From the NCBI GenBank assembly GCA_910580015.1, contig CAJTVT010000022.1:1-45469 (forward strand): DNA of 45,469 bases, written 5' to 3'. Made by a program: the position numbers and the translations under genes. Of the stretch, positions 34,531 to 42,147 are shown piece by piece. The first letter of the stretch is position 1, and each line of letters opens with the position of its first letter. Below the pieces are notes generated by a model that did not search any database, was not told the DNA's origin, and saw nothing but the letters and a program-made list of their open reading frames with translations. The DNA is from an uncultured Lachnospiraceae bacterium (GTDB lineage Bacteria; Bacillota; Clostridia; Lachnospirales; Lachnospiraceae).

Positions 34531-36363
34531 CTATGCTCCTATAAATGGCTTGAGTCCTTCCAACAAGATCTCTACACATTCTTCCATGGTATGTCCGCTG
34601 GTATCTACCACAATATCTGGATTCTCTGGCTCCTGGTACTCACTAGATACACCAGTAAAATTAGGAATCTCTCCCTCTCTCGCCCGTTTATACAAGCCCT
34701 TCACATCACGTTTTTCACATTCTTCCAAAGGCGTACTGACAAAAACTTCCACAAAACCATCGCCAATAATCTCTTTTGCATTTCTTCGATCCTGTCGGAA
34801 CGGTGAAATAAATGCCGTAAGCACAATTAGTCCTGCGTCATTCATCAGTTTACTAACCTCTGCAATTCGACGAATATTTTCAATCCTGTCATCCTCTGCA
34901 AATCCTAAATTTTTATTTAAGCCCATACGGACGTTATCTCCATCCAGCAGCATCGTGTGCTTACCCATTGCAAACAGACGCTTTTCCAATTCATTTGCCA
35001 AGGTAGACTTGCCTGCTCCAGACAATCCTGTCATCCAGACTGTCACTGCCTTCTGCTCCAGGCTGTTTTCACGCATTTCCTTGGAAATATCTGTATTTTG
35101 CCAGACAAGATTTTCCCCTCGTGTGAGAGAATACATCACAATTCCACAGGCAGAGGTCATATTGGTAATACGGTCAATCAAAATCAGAGACCCAAGCTCC
35201 CTGTTATTCTCAAATTTGTCAAATACAATATTACTGCCCACAGAGATCTCACAAAATGCAATCTCATTCTTATAAATTGCGTCCGCATATACCTCCGCAC
35301 CAGTATTCACATCAATTTTATACTTAATATTCATCACAGTTGCGGAGATCATCTGTGTTCCAATCTTCAGCCAGAAATTTCTACCAGTCACCAGCCGATT
35401 GTCATCCATCCACAACAAGGAAACAGCCAGCATATTCCCCACACTCAATTTATAATCTCTCTCCAAAATACAGCCTCTGGAAATATCAATCTCCGTATCA
35501 AGCTGTATTGTCACGGCATGGCCTTGCCTGCTCTTTTCTACCGACTTGTCCTCCTGGAAAATTTTGGTAACTTTTGCGCTCTCTCCACTTGGCATCACAG
35601 TGATCGTATCTCCCACTGAGATCTCACCAGAAGCGATCTGTCCCTGAAAACCACGGAAATTAAGGTTGGGTCTGCACACACGCTGGACTGGCATCGAAAA
35701 TGCCTTTCGAACATCCTTCTCTGCGACATCCACAAACTCCAGATATGTGAGTAACGGTTCCTGCTGATACCAGGGCATTTTATCTGACTGGCTGGTAATA
35801 TTATCGCCTTCTGTGGCAGATACTGGAATAATTTGCAGAGAGCCATATTCAAACTCTGCCATCAGCACTTTTATATCTTTCTGAATCTTTTTAAACTTCA
35901 TCTGGTTATAATTAACCAAATCCATCTTATTTACCGCAAACACAAAGTGACGTATTCCCATCAGAGAACAAATACGGGCATGGCGTCTGGTCTGAACCAA
36001 CACACCCTGACTTGCATCTACCAAAATCACTGCAAGAGAGGCAAAAGACGCTCCCACTGCCATATTCCTCGTATATTCTTCGTGTCCTGGCGTATCTGCC
36101 ACAATAAAACTTCGGTTTTCTGTACTAAAATAACGGTATGCCACATCAATGGTAATCCCTTGTTCACGCTCTGCCATCAATCCATCCAAAAGAAGCGAAT
36201 AGTCAATCTTACCCTCCCTGGAGCCCACCTTGGAATCTAGTTCTAATGCCCGTTTTTGGTCCGCAAAAATAAGCTTGGCATCATACAGCATATGTCCAAT
36301 CAGCGTGGATTTCCCATCATCAACACTTCCACATGTAATAAATTTTAACAACTTATTTTTCAT
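34531..36363 (-). CDS. cysNC: bifunctional sulfate adenylyltransferase large subunit / APS kinase
   Basis: With CysD, forms APS from sulfate and ATP, driven by GTP hydrolysis, and then PAPS by phosphorylation. N-terminal GTPase: G1 GSVDDGKST (12-20), DTPGHEEYTRNM, NKMD; EF-Tu-like beta domains follow; and the APS kinase domain begins about residue 437, with GLSGAGKST and a DGDNVRMGLNKNLGF motif. The length of 610 fits the fused form. Its ATG overlaps the cysD stop (TAATG), so they are coupled. No PAPS or sulfite reductase gene lies in the window, so PAPS might serve assimilation or sulfation. Confidence 0.95.
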   Translation of the reverse strand: MKNKLLKFITCGSVDDGKSTLIGHMLYDAKLIFADQKRALELDSKVGSREGKIDYSLLLDGLMAEREQGITIDVAYRYFSTENRSFIVADTPGHEEYTRNMAVGASFASLAVILVDASQGVLVQTRRHARICSLMGIRHFVFAVNKMDLVNYNQMKFKKIQKDIKVLMAEFEYGSLQIIPVSATEGDNITSQSDKMPWYQQEPLLTYLEFVDVAEKDVRKAFSMPVQRVCRPNLNFRGFQGQIASGEISVGDTITVMPSGESAKVTKIFQEDKSVEKSRQGHAVTIQLDTEIDISRGCILERDYKLSVGNMLAVSLLWMDDNRLVTGRNFWLKIGTQMISATVMNIKYKIDVNTGAEVYADAIYKNEIAFCEISVGSNIVFDKFENNRELGSLILIDRITNMTSACGIVMYSLTRGENLVWQNTDISKEMRENSLEQKAVTVWMTGLSGAGKSTLANELEKRLFAMGKHTMLLDGDNVRMGLNKNLGFAEDDRIENIRRIAEVSKLMNDAGLIVLTAFISPFRQDRRNAKEIIGDGFVEVFVSTPLEECEKRDVKGLYKRAREGEIPNFTGVSSEYQEPENPDIVVDTSGHTMEECVEILLEGLKPFIGA

Positions 36364-37256
36364 TAGAAATATCCCTCTCGTTTTCTTTTTTCCATACTTG
36401 CCGCACCGCCGTCCGAGTCAATAATACGGCTTGTCCGCTCTGATTCCACGGATGACAATGTCTCCTCGATAATTTTTTCCAAAGTATCGGCTTCCGATTC
36501 CATTGCTCCAGTAAGCGGATAGCAGCCCAAAGTACGAAACCGCACTTTTTTCTGTTCGATCACTTCCCCCTCCTGAAGCTCCATTCTGTCATCATCCACC
36601 ATTATCAACTGTCCGTTCCGTTCCACAACTGGACGCTCTTTGGCAAAATACAGGGAAACAATCGGAATATTTTCCTGTTGGATATACTGCCAGATATCCT
36701 TCTCCGTCCAATTCGATAACGGAAATACTCGAATACTTTCTCCCTTTTTAATTCTGGTATTAAAAAGTTTCCACATTTCCGGTCTTTGATTCTTAGGATC
36801 CCAAGCATGATTTTCATTGCGGAAAGAAAAAATACGCTCCTTCGCTCTGGACTTCTCCTCATCCCGTCTTCCGCCGCCAAACGCAGCCGTAAAGCCATAC
36901 TGATCCAACGCCTGCTTCAAGGCCTGCGTCTTCATGATATCCGTATATGATGCCCCATGTTCAAAAGGATTAATCCCTTGTGCCACACCTTCCTGGTTAA
37001 TATATTCAAGCATTTCAATTCCAAGTTTTTTTGCCATTTCATCACGAAACTCAATCATTTCCCGAAACTTCCATGTAGTATTTACATGCAAAAACGGAAA
37101 TGGGGGCTTCTCTGGATAGAAAGCTTTCATTGCCAGATGCAGCATCACAGACGAGTCCTTTCCGATTGAGTACAGCATCACTGGTTTCTCACACTCTGCT
37201 GCAACTTCACGCATAATATAAATTGCTTCTGCTTCCAATTCATCTAAATGATTCAT
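36363..37256 (-). CDS. cysD: sulfate adenylyltransferase small subunit
   Basis: ATP-pyrophosphatase subunit that adenylylates sulfate. PP-loop motif SIGKDSSVML (about residues 30-40), then AFGGGRRDEEKSRAKER, SNWTEKDIWQYI and the C-terminal RTLGCYPLTGAMESEADTL, all typical. The start is ATG at 37256. It has only a weak Shine-Dalgarno (GAGG, 13 bases off) that lies in the 3' arm of a stable hairpin, and an upstream small ORF runs over it. First structural gene of cysD-cysNC-regulator-kinase. Confidence 0.95.
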   Translation of the reverse strand: MNHLDELEAEAIYIMREVAAECEKPVMLYSIGKDSSVMLHLAMKAFYPEKPPFPFLHVNTTWKFREMIEFRDEMAKKLGIEMLEYINQEGVAQGINPFEHGASYTDIMKTQALKQALDQYGFTAAFGGGRRDEEKSRAKERIFSFRNENHAWDPKNQRPEMWKLFNTRIKKGESIRVFPLSNWTEKDIWQYIQQENIPIVSLYFAKERPVVERNGQLIMVDDDRMELQEGEVIEQKKVRFRTLGCYPLTGAMESEADTLEKIIEETLSSVESERTSRIIDSDGGAASMEKRKREGYF

Positions 37257-37365
37257 GATTTGCACCAAGCCTCAAGCGAAAATGCTCGCATTTTCTTTTG
37301 AGGCGCAAACACAAAGGGTGAAAGATATGTGTTTGCATTTTACCCTTTCTTCTTTTTTCTTTCAC
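37240..37365 (-). CDS. upstream ORF (leader peptide) of cysD
   Basis: GTG at 37365 with GGAGG 5 bases upstream opens a 41-codon frame that crosses both cysD hairpins and ends (TGA, 37240-37242) 16 bases inside cysD in another frame. The peptide is very basic and contains two Cys residues. Reading could be extended upstream to a Cys-rich segment but no ribosome site supports that. Whether it is translated is unproven. Its layout suggests that its translation would melt the hairpin trapping the cysD ribosome site. Confidence 0.45.
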   Translation of the reverse strand: MKEKRRKGKMQTHIFHPLCLRLKRKCEHFRLRLGANHESFR

Positions 37366-37500
37366 CCTTTCCTCCATTCTGTGCACATTTAGGCACAAAC
37401 AGGCAATTTGTGAAAGACAAAACAAATCCTTTTCGATTGCTCTATTTCACGACATTGCTGCAAGCGACTTGCAACATTTACTCATTTTCCATTATAAGGA
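37256..37500 (-). promoter_or_regulatory. structured leader of the cysD operon
   Basis: A consensus TATAAT (37496-37491) would start a leader of about 230 bases. In transcript order: hairpin at 37475-37457 (8-bp stem, TCG loop); GGAGG (37375-37371); AAAGGGTGAAAG (37370-37359), holding the uORF start; hairpin P1, GCAAACACA / TGTGTTTGC (37336-37305); and directly abutting it hairpin P2, GCCTCAA..GAAAATG / CATTTTC..TTGAGGC (37304-37269). The P1 loop contains the exact 12-base complement of the AAAGGGTGAAAG segment, so a pseudoknot is possible. P2 traps the cysD Shine-Dalgarno. It matches no riboswitch I know. A dispersed repeat is the alternative. Confidence 0.55.
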
Positions 37501-37604
37501 AAGAATGTGATAGAAATTTGAGTTTTCGACAAAAATTTAAACTGCCTCTGACAAGTCATCTTTCCTAAAATTTCAAATCTATCTGTTTTCATCATAACCA
37601 AAAA

Positions 37605-37646
37605 CAGCACGGAAAATTCGTGAGGTCCACATAATTTTCCGTGCTG
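37605..37646 (-). terminator. terminator of the phosphoglucomutase gene
   Basis: Minus strand perfect 14-bp stem, CAGCACGGAAAATT / AATTTTCCGTGCTG, 14-base loop, then TTTTT. Confidence 0.9.
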
Positions 37647-37666
37647 TGCTCCATTGTACTGTCCCT

Positions 37667-39400
37667 TTACAACATCTGGTCGATCATTCCAAGAACTTCC
37701 TTGCCCAACTTTTCAGATTTCTCATCTGCATCAGCAAGGGAGGTCCCTTTGACACCATAGTAAAATTTTACCTTAGGTTCTGTTCCAGACGGCCTCACAC
37801 ATACCCAGGCATCATCTGTAAGATCATAATAAAGCACATTGGAACTGGGCAGTCCTGTAGGTGTTACTGCACCAGTTTTCATATCTCTTATGGCATCTGC
37901 TCTGTAATCTCTTGAAGAAACCACTTGATATCCACCAATCTCTGTAGGCGCATTCTCTCTCAAATTATTCATAATCTGCTGAATTTTCTCCAGTCCTTCA
38001 ATTCCCTTGAGGGTAATAGCTTTTACATCATCCTTATAATAGCCATATTTATCATACATGGCAATCATAGCATCCCACAACGTCATATTCTGCGTCTTAT
38101 AATAAGCAGCTGCCTCACACAGTGTCATGGATGCCACAACAGCATCTTTATCTCTGGCATAAGTTCCGGTAAGACAGCCATAACTTTCCTCCATACCAAA
38201 AAGATAAGTTCCTTTTCCTGTATTTTCAAACTCTAAAATCTTCTGTCCAATAAACTTAAACCCAGTAAGCACTTCCACCAGTTCTATGCCGTAATATCTG
38301 GCAATGGCATCTGCCATATTCGTAGAGACAATAGACTTAATAAATGCTCCATCTGAGGGAAGGCCTTGCTTTTCTTTTCTCTGGCTAATGATATAATCCC
38401 CGATCAGGCATCCAGACATATTTCCAGTAAGACTGTGATATTCACCAGTCTTAGAATCCTTTACATACACTCCAAGCCGATCTGCATCCGGATCTGTGGC
38501 AAGAATCAGATCTGCATCCACCTCTTTGCCAAGTTTTAAGCCCAATTCAAATGCTTCCTCTGCCTCAGGATTCGGATAACTTACTGTTGGGAACTCACCA
38601 TCTGGCAGCTCCTGCTCTGGCACAACATACACTTTCTGAAATCCCAATTCTTTCAGTACACGTCGCACTGGAATGTTCCCTGTTCCATGGAGCGGAGAAT
38701 ACACAATCTTTAAATCTTTTCCCACTTCATCAATACAGTCCTGACGAAGTACCAGACTCTTTAATTCCTCTATATAAGGATCATCGATCTCCTTGCCGAT
38801 CGTTGTATAAAGCCCAGAAGCTTTGGCTTCTTCCAGTGTCATTGTCTTAACGGAAGAATAATCTGTAACCTTCTTCACCTCATCCATAATTCCCTTGTCA
38901 TGGGGTGGGGTAATCTGAGCGCCATCCTCCCAATACACTTTATATCCATTATATTCGGGCGGATTATGACTTGCCGTGATATTGATCCCTGCAATACATC
39001 CCAATCTGCGCACCGCATAAGATAACTCTGGTGTAGGTCTTAAGGATTCAAATACGTACGCTTTAATTCCATTTGCAGCAAGACACAGTGCCGCTTCATC
39101 CGCAAACTCTGGAGACATTCTTCTGGAATCATAAGCAATCGCCACGCCCTTTGCCTGTCCCGCAACAGACGCAATATAATTGGCCAGTCCCTGGGTAGCT
39201 TTGCGAACTGTGTATATATTCATACGATTCGTCCCTGCTCCGATAATTCCCCGGAGCCCAGCAGTTCCAAACTCCAGATCCATATAAAAACGTTCCCTGA
39301 TCTCTTTGTCATCATCGGCAATCGCCTGAAGCTCCGCCTTTGTTGACTCATCGAAATAAGGATTGTTTAACCATTCATTGTAAAGCTCTTTGTAATCCAT
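37667..39400 (-). CDS. phosphoglucomutase / phosphomannomutase
   Basis: Interconverts 1- and 6-phosphates of glucose (or mannose), linking glycogen and cell-wall sugars to glycolysis. Active-site serine S144 in TASHNPPEYNGYKVY, metal-binding DPDADRLG, sugar-specificity loop GMEESYG, and phosphate-binding RPSGTEPKVKFY near the C-terminus. 577 residues match the alpha-phosphohexomutase (PgcA-like) length. GAGGAGG precedes the ATG. Monocistronic by layout, with its own promoter and terminator. Confidence 0.95.
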   Translation of the reverse strand: MDYKELYNEWLNNPYFDESTKAELQAIADDDKEIRERFYMDLEFGTAGLRGIIGAGTNRMNIYTVRKATQGLANYIASVAGQAKGVAIAYDSRRMSPEFADEAALCLAANGIKAYVFESLRPTPELSYAVRRLGCIAGINITASHNPPEYNGYKVYWEDGAQITPPHDKGIMDEVKKVTDYSSVKTMTLEEAKASGLYTTIGKEIDDPYIEELKSLVLRQDCIDEVGKDLKIVYSPLHGTGNIPVRRVLKELGFQKVYVVPEQELPDGEFPTVSYPNPEAEEAFELGLKLGKEVDADLILATDPDADRLGVYVKDSKTGEYHSLTGNMSGCLIGDYIISQRKEKQGLPSDGAFIKSIVSTNMADAIARYYGIELVEVLTGFKFIGQKILEFENTGKGTYLFGMEESYGCLTGTYARDKDAVVASMTLCEAAAYYKTQNMTLWDAMIAMYDKYGYYKDDVKAITLKGIEGLEKIQQIMNNLRENAPTEIGGYQVVSSRDYRADAIRDMKTGAVTPTGLPSSNVLYYDLTDDAWVCVRPSGTEPKVKFYYGVKGTSLADADEKSEKLGKEVLGMIDQML

Positions 39401-39454
39401 CTTCTTCCTCCTCGTCTTGTTTCAGTAAATTTATTACTCTGTACGTATAAATCT

Positions 39455-39483
39455 ATCATACTTCAAGAGATAATATTTCTCAA
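39455..39483 (-). promoter_or_regulatory. promoter of the phosphoglucomutase gene
   Basis: Minus strand TTGAGA (39483-39478), 17-base spacer, TATGAT (39460-39455), about 55 bases before the ATG. Confidence 0.5.
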
Positions 39484-39571
39484 CTGTTTTTTCCAGATTC
39501 CAGCAATTTGCATTCGCAAAGATATAGAACAGACTCTAAGGATCGCAATGCCTTAGATATCTGAACACACA

Positions 39572-41002
39572 CTACGGTTCTGACTGTTCTTTATGTTCGT
39601 CATCATCCCCATTAATACTGCCGCTGTAAGTCTTATCCTGTTCCGAATTGCCACTGCTGTTGTTATTATTGTTATTACTGTTATTGTCCTTATTGTTGCT
39701 GTTATTGTCTTTATTATTGCTGTTGTTATTTTTATTGGTACTATTATTTTTGTTGGTATTATTGTTTTTATTGGTGCTATTGTTCTTATTGGTACTATTA
39801 TTTTTGTTGGTGTTATTGTTTTTATTTGTATTGTCTTTATTGTTGTTATTTTTATTAGTATTATTATTGGTTTTATTTGTGCTGTTGTTCTTGTTGGTAC
39901 TATTGGTATTATTGTTCTGATCTGTACCACTGCCGGAAGTAGAAATTGTTTCATCCTCTTTCTCATCTTCCTCGGCACTGAGTTCTATTTTGATCTCTGC
40001 CGATTCCGAGTTGACAATCAACACCTTGCTCCATTCTGCATAACCTTCTGCTTTGGCTGATAACCGATGGGTACCATAGCGTACCTGCTGAGGCTGTTTT
40101 GCATCAATCGGCTGTCCATCCAGAGAGACAACGGCTGTCTCTGGTGTCACCTTAAGTGTGATCTCTCCAAATTTGGGACCTTCTCCCTTGAGTTCATCCA
40201 AATCAACTTTTGTCTCTTTATTCGCCTCTACTGTTATATTCCGGCTGCCGCCATAACCATCATTTGCCACCGCTAAGAGATAACTTCCCTCTGGAATCTC
40301 AATCCGCATTTGAGGTGTAATCTTCTTGGACACAACATTTCCAATGGTGATGTAACCTCCCTGAAAAATATCCGTATTTTCCAACACAACGGTTCCATGA
40401 CCTTTGGTCACCTGAATCACATAGATCTGCTGTCCCATCCCTTTCAGACATATGGTGTCCTGCTCACTGACCTCTGACAACGAGATCCGACTTCCATTAT
40501 AAAAAATTAGAAGTTCCGGATCAAAAAAATAGCTGCTGTCACCCACAGACAATGATTTTTCTTCTTTGTCCAGAGAAAATTTATGGAGATCATCGTAGGA
40601 AAAGACATCCTTTGAAATCTGTACCATAGTGAGATTCTCTCCACGTCGCTCTATGTTAACCAGCTCACCCAGGGAAATCTGATCTATGGTAAGATTGTCT
40701 CCATATTTGTCTTTTATATAAGTCCCTCCTGTGTAGTTAAATGGCTTTTCTCTGGTGGTCTCACAATTTCGAAGTGTTAAGATTCCATGTTCTGTATCAA
40801 TTCCAGTCACTGCATACAGGGTATCTAGCTCCTGGGTCACCTCCTCTGAATCTTCCTCTGGTTCCTCCGTGATATCATCTTCTCTTGGCTTCACATAAAC
40901 ATCACTTCCATCCGTAATTCTTCCTTTCTTTTCCTCACAACCTGCCACAAGAACTGTCAACAGCAGGAATAAAAAAAGAATATTTATTTTTTTCTTTTGC
41001 AA
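39572..41002 (-). CDS. lipoprotein with PEGA domains and Asn-rich tail
   Basis: Surface lipoprotein, 476 residues, lipobox LVAGC with modified C22. The middle part (about 45-220) is a beta-rich region without a recognised fold. It is followed by two PEGA-type domains (about 240-350), small beta-sandwich modules found on cell surfaces, with the telltale GSYLLAVANDGYGG and LDGQPIDAKQPQQVRYGTHRL. Then comes a tail (about 359-455) of almost only Asn, Thr, Ser and Lys, made of NNSTNK-like repeats. I chose TTG at 41002 because AGGAGGG lies 6 bases upstream and the signal peptide starts there. A longer reading starts inside the 53-bp palindrome. Role unknown, possibly envelope-related. Confidence 0.82.
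   Translation of the reverse strand: MQKKKINILFLFLLLTVLVAGCEEKKGRITDGSDVYVKPREDDITEEPEEDSEEVTQELDTLYAVTGIDTEHGILTLRNCETTREKPFNYTGGTYIKDKYGDNLTIDQISLGELVNIERRGENLTMVQISKDVFSYDDLHKFSLDKEEKSLSVGDSSYFFDPELLIFYNGSRISLSEVSEQDTICLKGMGQQIYVIQVTKGHGTVVLENTDIFQGGYITIGNVVSKKITPQMRIEIPEGSYLLAVANDGYGGSRNITVEANKETKVDLDELKGEGPKFGEITLKVTPETAVVSLDGQPIDAKQPQQVRYGTHRLSAKAEGYAEWSKVLIVNSESAEIKIELSAEEDEKEDETISTSGSGTDQNNNTNSTNKNNSTNKTNNNTNKNNNNKDNTNKNNNTNKNNSTNKNNSTNKNNNTNKNNSTNKNNNSNNKDNNSNNKDNNSNNNNNNSSGNSEQDKTYSGSINGDDDEHKEQSEP
39650..39925 (-). repeat. Asn-codon-rich repeat tract in the PEGA lipoprotein
   Basis: About 270 bases of AAT/AAC triplets with ACC/AGT and AAA interspersed, built around an 18-base unit coding NNSTNK. 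In-frame changes in unit number would vary the tail length. Confidence 0.85.
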
Positions 41003-41024
41003 TCTTATCCCTCCTAAGAAGTAT

Positions 41025-41077
41025 ATGTATTCTCGGATTCTCTCCAAATCAAGCACAAAGAAAAATCGAGAATACAT
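41025..41077. repeat. 53-bp short copy of the ATGTATTCTCG palindrome
   Basis: Perfect 11-bp ends ATGTATTCTCG (41025-41035) and CGAGAATACAT (41067-41077). The first 19 bases equal the left end of the element at 15175-15337. It lies between the CotS-like gene and the PEGA lipoprotein gene, just upstream of the lipoprotein ribosome site. Probably an internally deleted copy. Confidence 0.75.
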
Positions 41078-41082
41078 GTATT

Positions 41083-42129
41083 TTATGCTCTTATTAGATG
41101 AAGAAAACTTTCTCTTGCTTCATTCTGTGCAATAAATTTCTCCAGCTTTTCCAGATTTCTTCCGCAAACCCATGCCTTGCTGGTATTAAAGTAATGGTTC
41201 GCTATCTTCCAGAATTTCTCTGGGTACGCAAGTCGGATATACAACTGATCCAATTCCTGATGATCTAGCTTTCTGATCATATTATACGCTTTCAGCATAT
41301 CCATGCCAAGTCCCATATTCCAATTATGCTTTTCCAGAATTTTACGCATAAAATTGGCCAAATCCGCCACTTGCACATCGTAAGATGCTTTCTCAAAATT
41401 CAAAACGGCTATCCCCTGACGCAGAAAAACTACGTTATGCTGATTATAATCCCCATGGCAAATTCCGTAAATCCCTTGTTGAACTGTTTCCTCCCCATGT
41501 TCCTGTAATTCCTGCCGCTGTAGCGCAACAACCTTCTGTGCTTCCTCATAAAATAATTCAAAGCTGTGCAAAAATTCCATCTCAAAATCATTTTTCTTTT
41601 TTCGGCCGGAGACAAAATTCCGAATCTTTTTTAATTCCCTGGTATGCTTCTCATTTTCCATCAGAAGACTATCATCCTGAATCTGAAGGTAATCTGGTAT
41701 CTCCTCTGGAAATGTCCTGAGAATATTATGTATCTGGGCAAGCTGGCGAATTGCACGTAAAATGTCTTCCCTGCTCTTAGTATCGCATTCCCTGCCTTCA
41801 TACCAGCTTCGCACCATATAGGCTGTTCCATCTACATCTCTGGCAAGGGTCTTTTCCTCTCTGGTCCGTACAATGCAGTCCACCCGTTCTTGTCCATGCT
41901 CTGACAAAAACTGCAAAAGGCGATACAAAAAATCAGCCCTGCCCTCCGAACCTCTGTATTCTTTTAAAATTTTTAGTCCCTGGCTGGTTTCGCAAATCAA
42001 TGCACCTCTGCCCTTCGCCGTCTGCTTCACTTCAAACGGATATTGTTCCAGAATCAGATTTTCTCGATTATACACATAAACCCCTCCACCATGATAATCA
42101 CAAGTCCATTTCTTGTGTCTTTCTATCAT
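41083..42129 (-). CDS. CotS-like spore coat protein (APH/kinase fold)
   Basis: 348 residues of the CotS family (spore coat proteins related to choline/aminoglycoside kinases), which suggests a spore-forming host. The catalytic-loop motif HGDYNQHN (H225, D227, N232) is intact. The usual metal-binding DF(D/G) aspartate is replaced by asparagine (N244 in VLNFEKA). ATP-binding features in the N-lobe are weak. It begins 18 bases after the cca stop codon with a poor ribosome site, so translation may be coupled. It is probably in an operon with cca. A pseudokinase or a kinase of an unknown coat substrate are both possible. Confidence 0.8.
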   Translation of the reverse strand: MIERHKKWTCDYHGGGVYVYNRENLILEQYPFEVKQTAKGRGALICETSQGLKILKEYRGSEGRADFLYRLLQFLSEHGQERVDCIVRTREEKTLARDVDGTAYMVRSWYEGRECDTKSREDILRAIRQLAQIHNILRTFPEEIPDYLQIQDDSLLMENEKHTRELKKIRNFVSGRKKKNDFEMEFLHSFELFYEEAQKVVALQRQELQEHGEETVQQGIYGICHGDYNQHNVVFLRQGIAVLNFEKASYDVQVADLANFMRKILEKHNWNMGLGMDMLKAYNMIRKLDHQELDQLYIRLAYPEKFWKIANHYFNTSKAWVCGRNLEKLEKFIAQNEARESFLHLIRA

Positions 42130-42147
42130 ATGTGGAGAGGTTCCATT

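Noticed and set aside
37366..37425. Longer, Cys-rich version of the cysD leader peptide (CLSQIACLCL)
   Set aside because: Attractive for cysteine attenuation, but its only start (TTG) has AGGA just 1-2 bases away and no proper ribosome site; kept only as an idea.
39593..40060. Hydrophobic plus-strand and Ile/Thr-rich minus-strand frames over the Asn-rich tract
   Set aside because: They are out-of-frame readings of the low-complexity AAT/AAC repeat of the lipoprotein gene, without ribosome sites.
41003..41077. Earlier start of the PEGA lipoprotein at 41077
   Set aside because: It begins in the 53-bp palindrome and would bury the lipoprotein signal; the TTG at 41002 with AGGAGGG is better.
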